64,000 nucleotides of DNA. Origin: Natranaerofaba carboxydovora. GTDB taxonomy: Bacteria; Bacillota; Natranaerobiia; Natranaerobiales; Natranaerofabaceae. Where the stretch lies: NCBI RefSeq assembly GCF_022539405.1, contig NZ_CP054394.1:2736501-2800500 (forward strand), in the 5' to 3' direction. Positions 1-7,714 of the stretch are shown in pieces. The translations under genes were made by a program, and so were the position numbers. The notes beneath the pieces were generated by a model. That model saw only the letters and a list, made by a program, of their open reading frames with translations, did not search any database and was not told the DNA's origin. Position 1 is the first letter of the stretch, and each line of letters begins with the position of its first letter.

Positions 1-150
1 CGTTTTATTTTTCATTATATTTACCATTCCTTCCTATTTTGTTGAATATTGTTTCCAAAGTAGTGCTTTTTGCCGACTATATCTCTACCCTGGTTACTAT
101 TTTCACCTCCATTCATGGTAGCAAGCTAAACTCATTTTACCCTTATTCTG

Positions 151-183
151 CCTAAAAAAATATCACCCTTAAGGGTGATATTT
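151..183 (-). terminator. Rho-independent terminator of the 211-1836 gene
   Basis: A 26-base perfect palindrome (158-183) is followed on the minus strand by a run of seven T. It lies 28 bases past the stop codon of the glycosidase-like gene. The rest of 1-210 shows no gene I can support. Confidence 0.75.
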
Positions 184-210
184 ATATATATTCTAATCTA
201 TATGGCTACA

Positions 211-1836
211 TCAATATCCTTGAATAACAATCTCGTTATTTTCTTCTATCCATTCCACACTATATCCAAGCTTTTCTGATACAAACCTCAAAGGCAGCAT
301 AGCCCTGCCTTCTATAACATCAGGGGAGGTATCCATTTTGATCTCCACATCATCTACCAAGGCTATATTGTCATCTAATGTCATCTTAATCAGAGTATTA
401 CTATCATCAATAACAATTTCCCTGGTCTCTTCCAAATAATCCACTTCTGCATCAATAGCTTCAAAAAATCCTCTAAGTGGAACAAGAGTCCTTCCTTCTT
501 TTATTACAGGAGATACATCAAGATCTTTTGTTTCTTCTACGTCATCTTTTTTTAAAGTCAATTCTTTCTCACCGATGATCATCGAAATTACATTTGCAGA
601 TTCAGCCACATCCGCATCAAAATCTTCACTGGCTTCATCTTCGATAGCTTCACCAGTATCTACTCCATCCATTTCGCTCTCATCATTGGAGTTTTCACTT
701 GATGGACTTTTAGTTACCACCAGGGCGTTACTGATCTTTCGCCCCGGACTGGTCAGATAGTCCCCATCATGATACAGTCCTGAACTTGCTCCACCATCAA
801 GGGACATAGCTTCATGTAGGCCAAGCTTATTTGCTATCTCTGCTGACTCATACTGAGTTGCTAGATTAACAGTCCCCATGATAATATGAGTTTTGTCCTG
901 ATCATATCCGATGAAACTTCTTGATGATCTCTCGGTATGGGTATCATAATTTCCTGCCATATCTCCTTCTATATCAACATCAACTTGCCCATTTGTTACA
1001 AGTTTTGGACCTGCGCCAACCATATTTGTCAAACCTTTTTCTTTACTACAATATTTTTCACCTTGATCTTTGTCGTGAACCTCATACCTAATATCAAAAC
1101 CCATCCCAGAAAAAAGGTCTTCAGCACCATAGTAACCTGTACCAAGATACAAAAGATTACCACCATCAGGAATAGAGGTATCTTCTCCCGTATAACTACG
1201 ATCTATTATGTCTGTGACTGTATCATCTTTTATTTGAAGCTTGAGGCCCGGCCTTTCTATAATATTTCTCGTAAAATGGTGAGTATATAAAACTAAAGTA
1301 GATTCTTGTTTGGTAGGGTGATTCACTAACACTCTTCTCTCTCTGTCATCTTCTAGCTCTATATATGGAGTAACATCAGCCCTGGTAATAACAGGTTCTA
1401 AATTATCAACAAAACCTGCTGTAGCACCCTCGCCTGTTGTAAATATAGCTTCACCATCAATCATTAGATTGCCATAAGGAAACCTTTCATCATCCTTTTC
1501 GGTATAAGCATCAAAATATGTACCATTAATTGCCGCTACACTATTATCCTTTGTCTCTGCAAGAGAAGATAGGTCATCTGCCCTTCCAATAGTATCTCCT
1601 GCTAAAGAAGTCTCAAAATTATAACTCCCATCAAGTGGAACCTTCAAGTAATTAACGGTAAAATCTTCTCCTTCTATATTTATGACTTCTTCACCGTTAA
1701 CTTCTAACAAAGAATCTGACTCAGAAGCCAAAGTTAAAGAACTATAGCAATAAAAACTAAAAAAAATAATTAATAAACTTATAATAATAGTTCTTGTAAG
1801 TCCAATTCTAATAAATCCATATGTTGTTTTTGCCAA
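211..1836 (-). CDS. Secreted phosphodiester glycosidase (NAGPA/DUF2233-like) with C-terminal copper amine oxidase-like domain
   Basis: The 541-residue protein starts with a basic stretch and a hydrophobic segment (about residues 14-37), so it is exported or membrane-anchored. The middle has the NAGPA-type pattern: AAINGTYFD (about 100), PYGNLMIDG, GYDQD, and SLDGGASSGLYHDG near 345 followed by RKISNALVV. This family removes sugars from phosphodiesters, or acts on cell-wall sugar linkages. An acidic linker (about 380-410) leads to a copper-amine-oxidase N-terminal-like domain (EGRTLVPLRGFFEAIDAEV, then EGRAMLPLRFVSEKLGYSV), a common repeat in clostridial surface proteins thought to aid wall or matrix attachment. 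It lies 32 bases downstream of the FliD-like gene, on the same strand, so co-transcription is possible. The substrate is unknown. Confidence 0.8.
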   Translation of the reverse strand: MAKTTYGFIRIGLTRTIIISLLIIFFSFYCYSSLTLASESDSLLEVNGEEVINIEGEDFTVNYLKVPLDGSYNFETSLAGDTIGRADDLSSLAETKDNSVAAINGTYFDAYTEKDDERFPYGNLMIDGEAIFTTGEGATAGFVDNLEPVITRADVTPYIELEDDRERRVLVNHPTKQESTLVLYTHHFTRNIIERPGLKLQIKDDTVTDIIDRSYTGEDTSIPDGGNLLYLGTGYYGAEDLFSGMGFDIRYEVHDKDQGEKYCSKEKGLTNMVGAGPKLVTNGQVDVDIEGDMAGNYDTHTERSSRSFIGYDQDKTHIIMGTVNLATQYESAEIANKLGLHEAMSLDGGASSGLYHDGDYLTSPGRKISNALVVTKSPSSENSNDESEMDGVDTGEAIEDEASEDFDADVAESANVISMIIGEKELTLKKDDVEETKDLDVSPVIKEGRTLVPLRGFFEAIDAEVDYLEETREIVIDDSNTLIKMTLDDNIALVDDVEIKMDTSPDVIEGRAMLPLRFVSEKLGYSVEWIEENNEIVIQGY

Positions 1837-1868
1837 TAGAAACTGTACCCCCTTTGGCGTATTCGCAC

Positions 1869-3293
1869 CTAAAACACCATATCAAATAACATACCCCTCT
1901 GCATCATGGATGTAGGATAAGCACTTCTTCCCATCCTATCATACATCCTTAGATCAAAAGCATCATCAAAAAACTCATGGAATTCTTTTTCCCTAGGCTC
2001 ATACATGAACCTTAAAGGACTCATGTCAAGAGTCCTATCAGTCAAGTCTGCTGCCCGATCCGCAATTCTTCCTTCATCACCCAATATAACCTCTACAAAT
2101 TCCACTCTATCATCTATATTTTGCTGCAAGACTTCCCTGTCAACTCTTATCCTTTCATTCTCTTCATCAACATCTATACCAATATCTTTTAGAGCATCTT
2201 CATCCTCTTTTGCTATATTGAATAAGCTCTCCTGTAATCTATCTAAATCACCATTTGTCTCCTGTCTTTTAACAAAAGTAATTAAATCATCATAAGCATC
2301 TATGAACTCTTCTATGCCCTCTCTTATAGCATCTCTATCTTTTAGAACTTGTAGACCTGTCTCGCCGATATCCCTTAGCTCTAACTGCAGGCCATAATCA
2401 TTCAGTAGAAAAACATCATCGCCCCTGCTAAAATGCCTAAACCTATCAACATCGTCTATGTCAACTATCCCATCAGTTGCACCTACGTCAGTCTTGAGGC
2501 CAAGCTCGTTAAGAAGGCCTGTGCCGGTATCACTATCTTCAGTGATATCAAAAGCCCATACCCTGCCAGCTCTACCTGCTTCTATCTGAAGGCTGACAAA
2601 AGTATCGTCCTCATCAATATCACTGTCACTTCTTTCAACAACTCTTGCTTCAAGCTCCATATCAAGCTCATCAATTTCATCGGCAAGTTTCTCTAAGACC
2701 TCCTGTACTGTATCATCCTCTTCAACCTGCAGGCTGATTGTATCTTCATAGACTAACTGCCTTATAGTAAACTCATATTCTCCTGGGGAAATATCAAGCT
2801 CGTCACTCTCACCAATGGTTTCATCTGCAACTAATTCACCTGTTTTATCAAGCTGAGCACTACCAAGTTCGTGGGCAAGAACATCGTATGTTCTCTTTAG
2901 AGCATTTGCTTCTGCCCTTCCACTCAAAACAGACGGGGATATAACATCAACTTCACGCTCATCAAATACAGAATCTCCTTCTACTGTAATTGCCTCTGCG
3001 GCATCTTTTAGCCGGTTAAGTTTAGAGCGAAAATCAGAAGCAAAAGAAATTATCTTATCAATATCAGACACTAACTGCTTATCAGGCAGCCTAAAAGACC
3101 TGCCCCTTAGATCCTGGCCTCTTAGAGCTGATCTTTCTCTTCTAAAAAACGCGTTCCTATCTATCCTATCTATGTCGGTATCTTCTCTAGAAGTGTCCGT
3201 AGTATTCTCTGCACCTGTAGGAAATATAGAAGATCTATAAAGCGTGGAGTTTTCTGGACTGCTAATCCTGATCATAAAAATCCCCACTTTCAA
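1869..3293 (-). CDS. FliD-like flagellar cap/hook-associated protein, divergent
   Basis: This 474-residue acidic protein has a central region like the FliD/flagellin hook-IN motif (SPGEYEFTIRQLVYEDTISL, then VQEVLEKLADEID). Its C-terminal part reads like the FliD_C domain: AIREGIEEFIDAYDDLITFV, DIGIDVDEENERIRVDREVL, DDRVEFVEVILGDEGRIADR. FliD caps the growing filament. The long terminal coiled coil seen in the two canonical FliD proteins of this window is missing. The N terminus (about 1-70) is a different, Arg-rich sequence. It sits about 11 kb from the main flagellar cluster, next to a surface glycosidase. It may be a specialised cap or a secreted FliD relative. The start is uncertain: ATG 3293 or the internal MIRISS (3275). 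Confidence 0.6.
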   Translation of the reverse strand: MKVGIFMIRISSPENSTLYRSSIFPTGAENTTDTSREDTDIDRIDRNAFFRRERSALRGQDLRGRSFRLPDKQLVSDIDKIISFASDFRSKLNRLKDAAEAITVEGDSVFDEREVDVISPSVLSGRAEANALKRTYDVLAHELGSAQLDKTGELVADETIGESDELDISPGEYEFTIRQLVYEDTISLQVEEDDTVQEVLEKLADEIDELDMELEARVVERSDSDIDEDDTFVSLQIEAGRAGRVWAFDITEDSDTGTGLLNELGLKTDVGATDGIVDIDDVDRFRHFSRGDDVFLLNDYGLQLELRDIGETGLQVLKDRDAIREGIEEFIDAYDDLITFVKRQETNGDLDRLQESLFNIAKEDEDALKDIGIDVDEENERIRVDREVLQQNIDDRVEFVEVILGDEGRIADRAADLTDRTLDMSPLRFMYEPREKEFHEFFDDAFDLRMYDRMGRSAYPTSMMQRGMLFDMVF

Positions 3294-3723
3294 AATCTAA
3301 TCCATAATTAAATCATCCCTTAATTTCAATTTTATCAAAAAATTGTCACAATTCAACCTTTATTGATAACTACAGGCAACGCTAACCTGTAACCTGGGCC
3401 GGTTCTCCTGCTTCCTAAATGTCAAAGCTCACTGTAGAAGGAACGCCTAGCATTTTTATAGAAAACAATTCATACTTCAAATATATCAAATGCCAGATAG
3501 TGATATGATGTGAAGCATCCTCACGCATTCATGGTGACTTTATTCTAATATACTGAACAAGCTGTTATCTATATTATGCCAAACTTATGTTCTGCTTGCA
3601 ACTAGGCACAATGAAAAAATGGCAAAAGTGTTAAATAATCAAAGCAGTTACATATGGGGAGATTAACTAATGAGCAGAAGAACCCACTTATAAAAACGAA
3701 TAAAAAAATGGAGATGATAAATA
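3294..3723. other. Intergenic stretch holding one dispersed-repeat copy
   Basis: No gene is visible. Positions 3396-3416 hold, on the minus strand, a copy of the short repeat (AGGAAGCAGGAGAACCGGCC) that recurs at 5642 and 7651. The 3' end carries an A-rich leader with a GGAG motif just before the start codon at 3724. Confidence 0.5.
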
Positions 3724-4701
3724 ATGGATAATAATACAGCTATAAAACCGAGAATTTTAATCAGTAAATGCCTTGGTTTTTCACATTGTAGATTTGATGG
3801 GAGTATTTTTAACGAAGATTTTGTAAATATGTTAGACGGGTTTGTCGACTTTATCCCGGTATGCCCTGAGGTGGAGATAGGTTTAGGGGTTCCAAGAGAT
3901 GTTTTACGGTTATATCGCGCCGATGATTCGATCCAAATATATCAAAAAGAAACAGATAAAAATCTGACCTCTGAATTCGTCAATTATAGCGAGAACTACC
4001 TCTCTTCACTTGACAAAATCGAAGGAGCTATTTTTAAAACAAGATCCCCATCCTGTGCATTAAAAGATGCAAAAGTATATCCGGATAAAGAAAGTAATAT
4101 AGCTGCTGATCGTTCACCCGGCTTGTTTGCAAAATCATTCCAAGAAAAATATCCTAAACTTCCTGCAGAAGATGAGGGCCGGTTGAAAAACCAGAACATA
4201 AGAGAAAGTTTTCTCACTAGAATATTCACCCTCAAAAGGTTTAATTATTTAGCCAATTCAAGTGATGTTGGTGTAAAGGATTTGATAGATTATCATGCCA
4301 ATCATAAGTATCTTTTTATGTCGCTAAATCAGGAGGTAATGAAGGAGTTAGGAAGAACTCTTGCCAGGCAAAAAGAAATGTCCATAGAAGAGTTATTCAA
4401 CTCCTACGAGAAAGGGCTCTATGAGATAATCAATACCCAGGATAACGCGGGGAAAAAAATCAATGTTCTCTTACACGTTATGGGGCACTTCAAGGATCTC
4501 ATAAGCAGTGAAGAGAAGGAGTTTCTTCTCGATAATATCGATAAATACAAGGAAAATAAACTTCCTATTTCAGTGCCTTTGAGCATACTTAAGTCCTGGG
4601 CGATAAAATATGAAGAAACATATATTCTTTCTCAGTACTTTTTTGAGCCTTTTCCAGAAGAACTAATCAGCTTAGAAGACTCAGGGAAAAATAAAAGCTG
4701 A
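3724..4701 (+). CDS. DUF523-DUF1722 fusion protein (TudS/YbgA-like)
   Basis: The 325-residue protein has two domains. Residues 1-145 are DUF523, with cysteines at C16 (ISKCLG), C47 (PVCPEVEIGLGVPR) and C111 (SPSCALKDA). In the TudS branch of DUF523 three conserved cysteines hold a catalytic 4Fe-4S cluster that desulfurates thiolated pyrimidines, so a cluster is expected here. Residues of about 185-315 are DUF1722, the YbgA-type helical domain (HKYLFMSLNQ... LHVMGHFKDLIS... PISVPLSILKSWA). The fusion is common in bacteria; its substrate is not settled. It is a single gene, with GGAGATGATAA before the ATG and convergent with the toxin-antitoxin remnant at 4726. Confidence 0.85.
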   Translation: MDNNTAIKPRILISKCLGFSHCRFDGSIFNEDFVNMLDGFVDFIPVCPEVEIGLGVPRDVLRLYRADDSIQIYQKETDKNLTSEFVNYSENYLSSLDKIEGAIFKTRSPSCALKDAKVYPDKESNIAADRSPGLFAKSFQEKYPKLPAEDEGRLKNQNIRESFLTRIFTLKRFNYLANSSDVGVKDLIDYHANHKYLFMSLNQEVMKELGRTLARQKEMSIEELFNSYEKGLYEIINTQDNAGKKINVLLHVMGHFKDLISSEEKEFLLDNIDKYKENKLPISVPLSILKSWAIKYEETYILSQYFFEPFPEELISLEDSGKNKS

Positions 4702-4725
4702 TCAGTTCTAGCGACAGCTTTGCCC

Positions 4726-5004
4726 TTAATTAATATATTCATCTTTAATAACATTAAAAAATTTCTTTATATCTTTTATTTCGCTAGTTAAAATGCCAAA
4801 AACTATTTCCGGATCCAATTTCACATAATCATGCACTATTATATTTCGAAATTTAGCCCTTTTTTTTAGCTGATTACCTAGCTCACTATCTAATATTTTT
4901 TCTTCAATAAGTACTTGAAATATATCCTGATTGTCACTAGGTTGTCTATAACCCTGGTAAGAAACTATGTGACCTGCTATGTCTAAACAGCTTTCTATAG
5001 CCAT
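4726..5004 (-). pseudogene. hepT: HepT (HEPN/DUF86) toxin, broken: C-terminal part
   Basis: The open frame encodes 92 residues of a DUF86 HEPN domain with the RNase motif R-X4-H-X-Y (RNIIVHDY), the active site of HepT-type tRNA/mRNA-targeting toxins. The N terminus is not here. It is encoded upstream in another frame, as the tail of the preceding nucleotidyltransferase frame (LERRLSSLEEYYNDLEEAKK). In this frame the bases just upstream of ATG 5004 read YIERTLH, which continues HepT homology (compare AERNLQ in the intact copy at 6194). The gene is therefore disrupted near 5018-5025, with a few residues apparently lost. Probably inactive. Confidence 0.75.
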
Positions 5005-5018
5005 ATGTAGAGTTCTTT

Positions 5019-5516
5019 CTATGTATCGCCTGATAAACTGAACCTATTAAAATCTAATCCTTTTTTAGCTTCTTCCAAGTCGTTGTAATATTCTTCTAAG
5101 CTTGACAAGCGCCTTTCAAGCATTTTGCTGTTATAAGTATTATAGAAGTGCTTCATATCAAAATATTTTTTTCTATTAATAACTTCAAAGGTCACTCGAC
5201 GATTTATATTTTTTTCGTGTACTATTTTTTTCTGAGACAAAACTTGATATATAAAATACAAGTCACAAGACTCCAAGTCTACTACATCTACTTCTACTCC
5301 ATCAAATAATTCCTGCAATCTATAAGCATATTCTAGCCTTTTATCAAAACGTTTCATCAGTGGAATGCCTTCTTCAAACAAGATAGCCACATCAATATCA
5401 CTATTATCTCTTGCTTTTTCTTTAATTCTTGAACCAAAAAGGTAACTACAGGCAACTGATTCTTCTTTCTGAAAAAACTCGTCCAGCTTTTTTTCAATCT
5501 CTTCTTTAGTAATCAT
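5019..5516 (-). CDS. mntA: MntA-type nucleotidyltransferase antitoxin, with HepT N terminus fused to its end
   Basis: The minimal nucleotidyltransferase signature GSX10DXD is present (G28-S29 ... D40-I-D42, from FGSRIKEKARDNSDIDVAI). In MntA-HepT systems this enzyme AMPylates the tyrosine of the HepT active site and so neutralises the RNase. ATG 5516 is preferred over 5525 because AAGGGATG lies at proper distance. The last 35 or so residues (LERRLSSLEE... FSLSGD) match the HepT N terminus rather than MntA. The usual overlapping stop/start has been lost and the two genes are fused before the reading frame breaks. It is divergent from the intact module at 5761. Confidence 0.75.
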   Translation of the reverse strand: MITKEEIEKKLDEFFQKEESVACSYLFGSRIKEKARDNSDIDVAILFEEGIPLMKRFDKRLEYAYRLQELFDGVEVDVVDLESCDLYFIYQVLSQKKIVHEKNINRRVTFEVINRKKYFDMKHFYNTYNSKMLERRLSSLEEYYNDLEEAKKGLDFNRFSLSGDT

Positions 5517-5641
5517 TTTTATCATCCCTTAAAACACTTGTAGTTCGTACCATATTTTTACTAAAATCAAATTGTTTAATATTTAACAAGGATAACTGAC
5601 CGAAAATAGCAGATTCGGTTTGAGCTTAAGGAAGCGGGAGA

Positions 5642-5667
5642 GAAGCAGGAGAACCGGTCCCGATTAG
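5642..5667 (+). repeat. Dispersed repeat, GAAGCAGGAGAACCG type
   Basis: This copy runs GAAGCAGGAGAACCGGTCCC followed by GATTAG. Near-identical copies are at 7651-7676 (plus) and 3396-3416 (minus). The inner ACCGTCCCC part recurs at 29941-29960. Function unknown. Confidence 0.6.
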
Positions 5668-5711
5668 TATGATTAGTAGTCCCTAAAGTAGTATGGTTAT
5701 TTTATATATGG

Positions 5712-5717
5712 TATAAT
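5712..5717 (+). promoter_or_regulatory. -10 element (TATAAT) for mntA-hepT module 2
   Basis: A perfect TATAAT lies 44 bases upstream of ATG 5761 in an AT-rich stretch. No convincing -35 hexamer was found. Confidence 0.45.
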
Positions 5718-5760
5718 ATGTATATCTAAAAAATCAGGTATCACAGGGTAGGTGAAAGTT

Positions 5761-6204
5761 ATGGATGTCCAAAAGATAAAATACAAAATTAAAGAACATA
5801 TTAACGATGACATAAAAAATCATGTAGTCACCATTTATATTTTTGGTTCAAGAGCAAATAAAAAAAATAATCCAAATAGTGACTATGATATAGCTGTATT
5901 GTTAAAGGATTCTGTCCCAAAAAACATATATTTTGATAAAAAACTTGATTTTATAAACTTTTTTACAGGAATTTTGGAAACAGACCATGTAGATTTGGTC
6001 ATTTTAAACGAAGCCCCTTTAGAAATTGCTTATAGAATATTTGCACAAGGAACAATCCTTTATGAAAATCAAAATTACAAGAAAGAGAGAGTAAGGTTTC
6101 AATCTAAAACTTACAGCATGTATTTTGACTTTTTGCCTGTCAAAAAAACACTTAGCAATGGGTTAAAAAAGAGAATCAAAGGGGGACGCTACGGTGGTGG
6201 ATAA
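5761..6204 (+). CDS. mntA: MntA-type nucleotidyltransferase antitoxin, intact copy
   Basis: The protein carries GSX10DXD (G29-S30 ... D41-Y-D43, FGSRANKKNNPNSDYDIAV), the NTP/metal-binding motif of minimal nucleotidyltransferases that AMPylate and inactivate HepT. It ends in GGRYGGG, and its stop codon overlaps the GTG start of hepT by 11 bases, the usual arrangement for this toxin-antitoxin pair. ATG 5761 is chosen because AGGTGA lies five bases upstream; a GTG at 5752 is also in frame. The locus lies back to back with the broken copy at 4726-5516, so one functional and one decayed module of the same family share a 230-base spacer. Confidence 0.88.
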   Translation: MDVQKIKYKIKEHINDDIKNHVVTIYIFGSRANKKNNPNSDYDIAVLLKDSVPKNIYFDKKLDFINFFTGILETDHVDLVILNEAPLEIAYRIFAQGTILYENQNYKKERVRFQSKTYSMYFDFLPVKKTLSNGLKKRIKGGRYGGG

Positions 6205-6619
6205 AGAACTTGTAGAAAACCGACTTCACAGGTTAGAGCATATTTTGAGAAAGTTAAACAAAATCTCTAAAACAGAAAAAAATGAATTTACAAATAACGA
6301 AGGACTGCAAGATCAGGCAGAAAGAAACTTACAATTAGCTGCACAGATATGCATTGACATTGGAAACCATATTATTTCAGACGAAGGTTTTAGGTCACCT
6401 GCAGGTTATGGAGAGATTTTTCAGGTACTAAAAGAAGAAGGAATAATAGATGAAGATCTTGCAGAGACCATGAGAAAAATTGCTGGATTTAGAAATATAC
6501 TTGTACATGATTATCTGAAAGTAGACATTAATATAGTATACTCTACACTACAAAGACTTGAAGATTTTAAAACATTCGCCAAAGAGATAGGCGAATTCAT
6601 ATATGAAGATAATATTTGA
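6194..6619 (+). CDS. hepT: HepT-type HEPN (DUF86) RNase toxin, intact copy
   Basis: The 141-residue protein is an all-helical HEPN domain with the full catalytic motif R100-X4-H105-X-Y107 (RNILVHDY). The tyrosine is the residue AMPylated by MntA in characterised systems. The N-terminal LENRLHRLEHILRKL-like helix and AERNLQLAAQICIDIGNHI match the DUF86 family. Start is GTG 6194 (a second GTG follows at 6197), inside the last codons of mntA, so expression is translationally coupled. The module sits in a region with remnants and repeats, as expected for a mobile accessory gene pair. Confidence 0.88.
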   Translation: MVDKELVENRLHRLEHILRKLNKISKTEKNEFTNNEGLQDQAERNLQLAAQICIDIGNHIISDEGFRSPAGYGEIFQVLKEEGIIDEDLAETMRKIAGFRNILVHDYLKVDINIVYSTLQRLEDFKTFAKEIGEFIYEDNI

Positions 6620-6638
6620 TAATAGTTAAAAAAATTTT

Positions 6639-6870
6639 CTAAAGATAATCATCTAGGCTGTACTGGTGCTGGGTACAACTTTTGACAATGTAATCAGTTA
6701 GTTCTGGATAATCTATCCACAAGTCAGCAGTTAAATTATAAAACCACTCAGCATCCACTTTTGCTTTATTTTTACTTGCCTTTGGAAGTAGACCCGGTGT
6801 ATTTGGCTGCCTTGGGTTTAACTAAAACATTAAAGTCAAGAGGTCCAAAAGCTAGACTTACTAAAAATGA
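6639..6870 (-). pseudogene. Decayed gene fragment of unknown family
   Basis: On the minus strand one frame reads without a start codon through KVDAEWFYNLTADLWIDYPE, LTDYIVKSCTQHQYSLDDYL and a stop at 6639-6641. The frame just upstream reads SLAFGPLDFNVLVKPKAAKY before a stop. Joined by a frameshift near 6780 they look like the tail of one protein. I do not recognise the family. Confidence 0.35.
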
Positions 6871-6878
6871 CTGATTCT

Positions 6879-6956
6879 TATATACCGCTCCACTAAGTTA
6901 GCCCTAAAAAGAAAGGTGATTTTGCACGAAAACAAAGGTTTTGTGGTCGGTATATA
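6879..6956. repeat. Imperfect inverted repeat, about 78 bases
   Basis: TATATACCGCTCCAC at 6879-6893 faces GTGGTCGGTATATA at 6943-6956, complementary except for a one-base offset. It could be a hairpin or a small transposon-derived element. No coding sequence is inside. Confidence 0.4.
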
Positions 6957-7090
6957 TTTAGGTTTAGGAACCTTACATAATTTCGGTTAACACTTTTATA
7001 AATACTTAAAGGAGTTTTCAATAAAATATATAACTATCTATAATTAGGCTTAGCTATTAGACAAAATTTATAAAGGTGGTAACTCCTGTA

Positions 7091-7363
7091 ATGATATATT
7101 TAGTGTTTGATGAGTCTGGTGATTGGGGTAATTCTACAGAAAGATATTACATAATTGGCGGTTATATAACTAAAGATTTGTCTAAAGTCAAGGCTATAAC
7201 TAGACGCGCTATCTACAAATCTAAATCAAAATTCCCTAGTTTTTTAAGTCATTTAAATGAATTAAAATCTTCCGATTGTTCTCCAGTAGTTAAAGATTAT
7301 CTTCTTAGAAAAATATCATGTGACACTTTGTTCTTTTTTGAATATAATGTAATTACAAAGTAA
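7091..7363 (+). CDS. DUF3800 family protein, short (N-terminal part only)
   Basis: The protein starts MIYLVFDESGDWG and continues YYIIGGYITKD, the N-terminal signature of DUF3800, a RNase H-like fold family with an acidic DESGD motif. Family members are usually 200 residues or more; this one stops at about 91, right after a helical segment, so it is a C-terminally truncated gene or a remnant. ATG 7091 is preferred because AAAGGTGG lies 11 bases upstream; an in-frame GTG at 7076 lacks a site. A structured RNA begins within ten bases of the stop codon. DUF3800 genes are known to lie beside conserved RNA motifs of unknown role, which makes the pairing notable. Confidence 0.65.
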   Translation: MIYLVFDESGDWGNSTERYYIIGGYITKDLSKVKAITRRAIYKSKSKFPSFLSHLNELKSSDCSPVVKDYLLRKISCDTLFFFEYNVITK

Positions 7364-7367
7364 ACAA

Positions 7368-7495
7368 TAGTCTTGTGGGTAAGACCTCTAGTATCCGTGC
7401 GACAATATTACACGCATAAGCTGCCTGTGTGGTAGCCGGCCTAGAGGCACCACAAGTGAGGGCCTGGGGTTTAAATCCAGGCCCTTCGTTTTTTT
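7368..7495 (+). ncRNA. Structured RNA next to the DUF3800 gene (candidate DUF3800-associated RNA motif)
   Basis: Nested helices are visible. CTTGTGG (7372-7378) pairs with CCACAAG (7450-7456), and CCTCTAG (7385-7391) pairs with CTAGAGG (7441-7447). Inside are a short stem (GTGCG with CGCAT around 7397-7416) and a GCTGCC...GGTAGC arm. The RNA ends in a terminator: AGGGCCTGG/CCAGGCCCT (7459-7485) and a T run. Several RNA motifs named after DUF3800 have been described from comparative genomics next to such genes. I cannot say which motif, if any, this matches. Confidence 0.55.
7459..7495 (+). terminator. Terminator of the structured RNA
   Basis: A nine-base perfect stem (AGGGCCTGG with CCAGGCCCT) is followed by TTCG and seven T. 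Confidence 0.8.
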
Positions 7496-7650
7496 ATGAA
7501 TAAAAAAATTATTCCTAGACCCATGAACTAATTCTTTATTTATTAAAATCTAAATATAGACGAAATTTAATTAAAGTTATTGATACTAAAACAATCCCTA
7601 CCAAAAAAGGAACTGGCATTGGGTTGTTTTTCTTCTTACAAAACCTAATG

Positions 7651-7676
7651 GAAGCAGGAGAACCGTCCCCGGTTAG
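7651..7676 (+). repeat. Dispersed repeat, GAAGCAGGAGAACCG type
   Basis: GAAGCAGGAGAACCGTCCCC followed by GGTTAG; second plus-strand copy of the motif at 5642. The surrounding 7496-7714 holds no gene. Confidence 0.6.
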
Positions 7677-7714
7677 CCGCGATTAGGCGAGTCCCGATTA
7701 TCCTCTATTAGCCT

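Noticed and set aside
7368..7458. tRNA-like reading of the structured RNA
   Set aside because: No cloverleaf, anticodon arm or T-loop consensus can be drawn.
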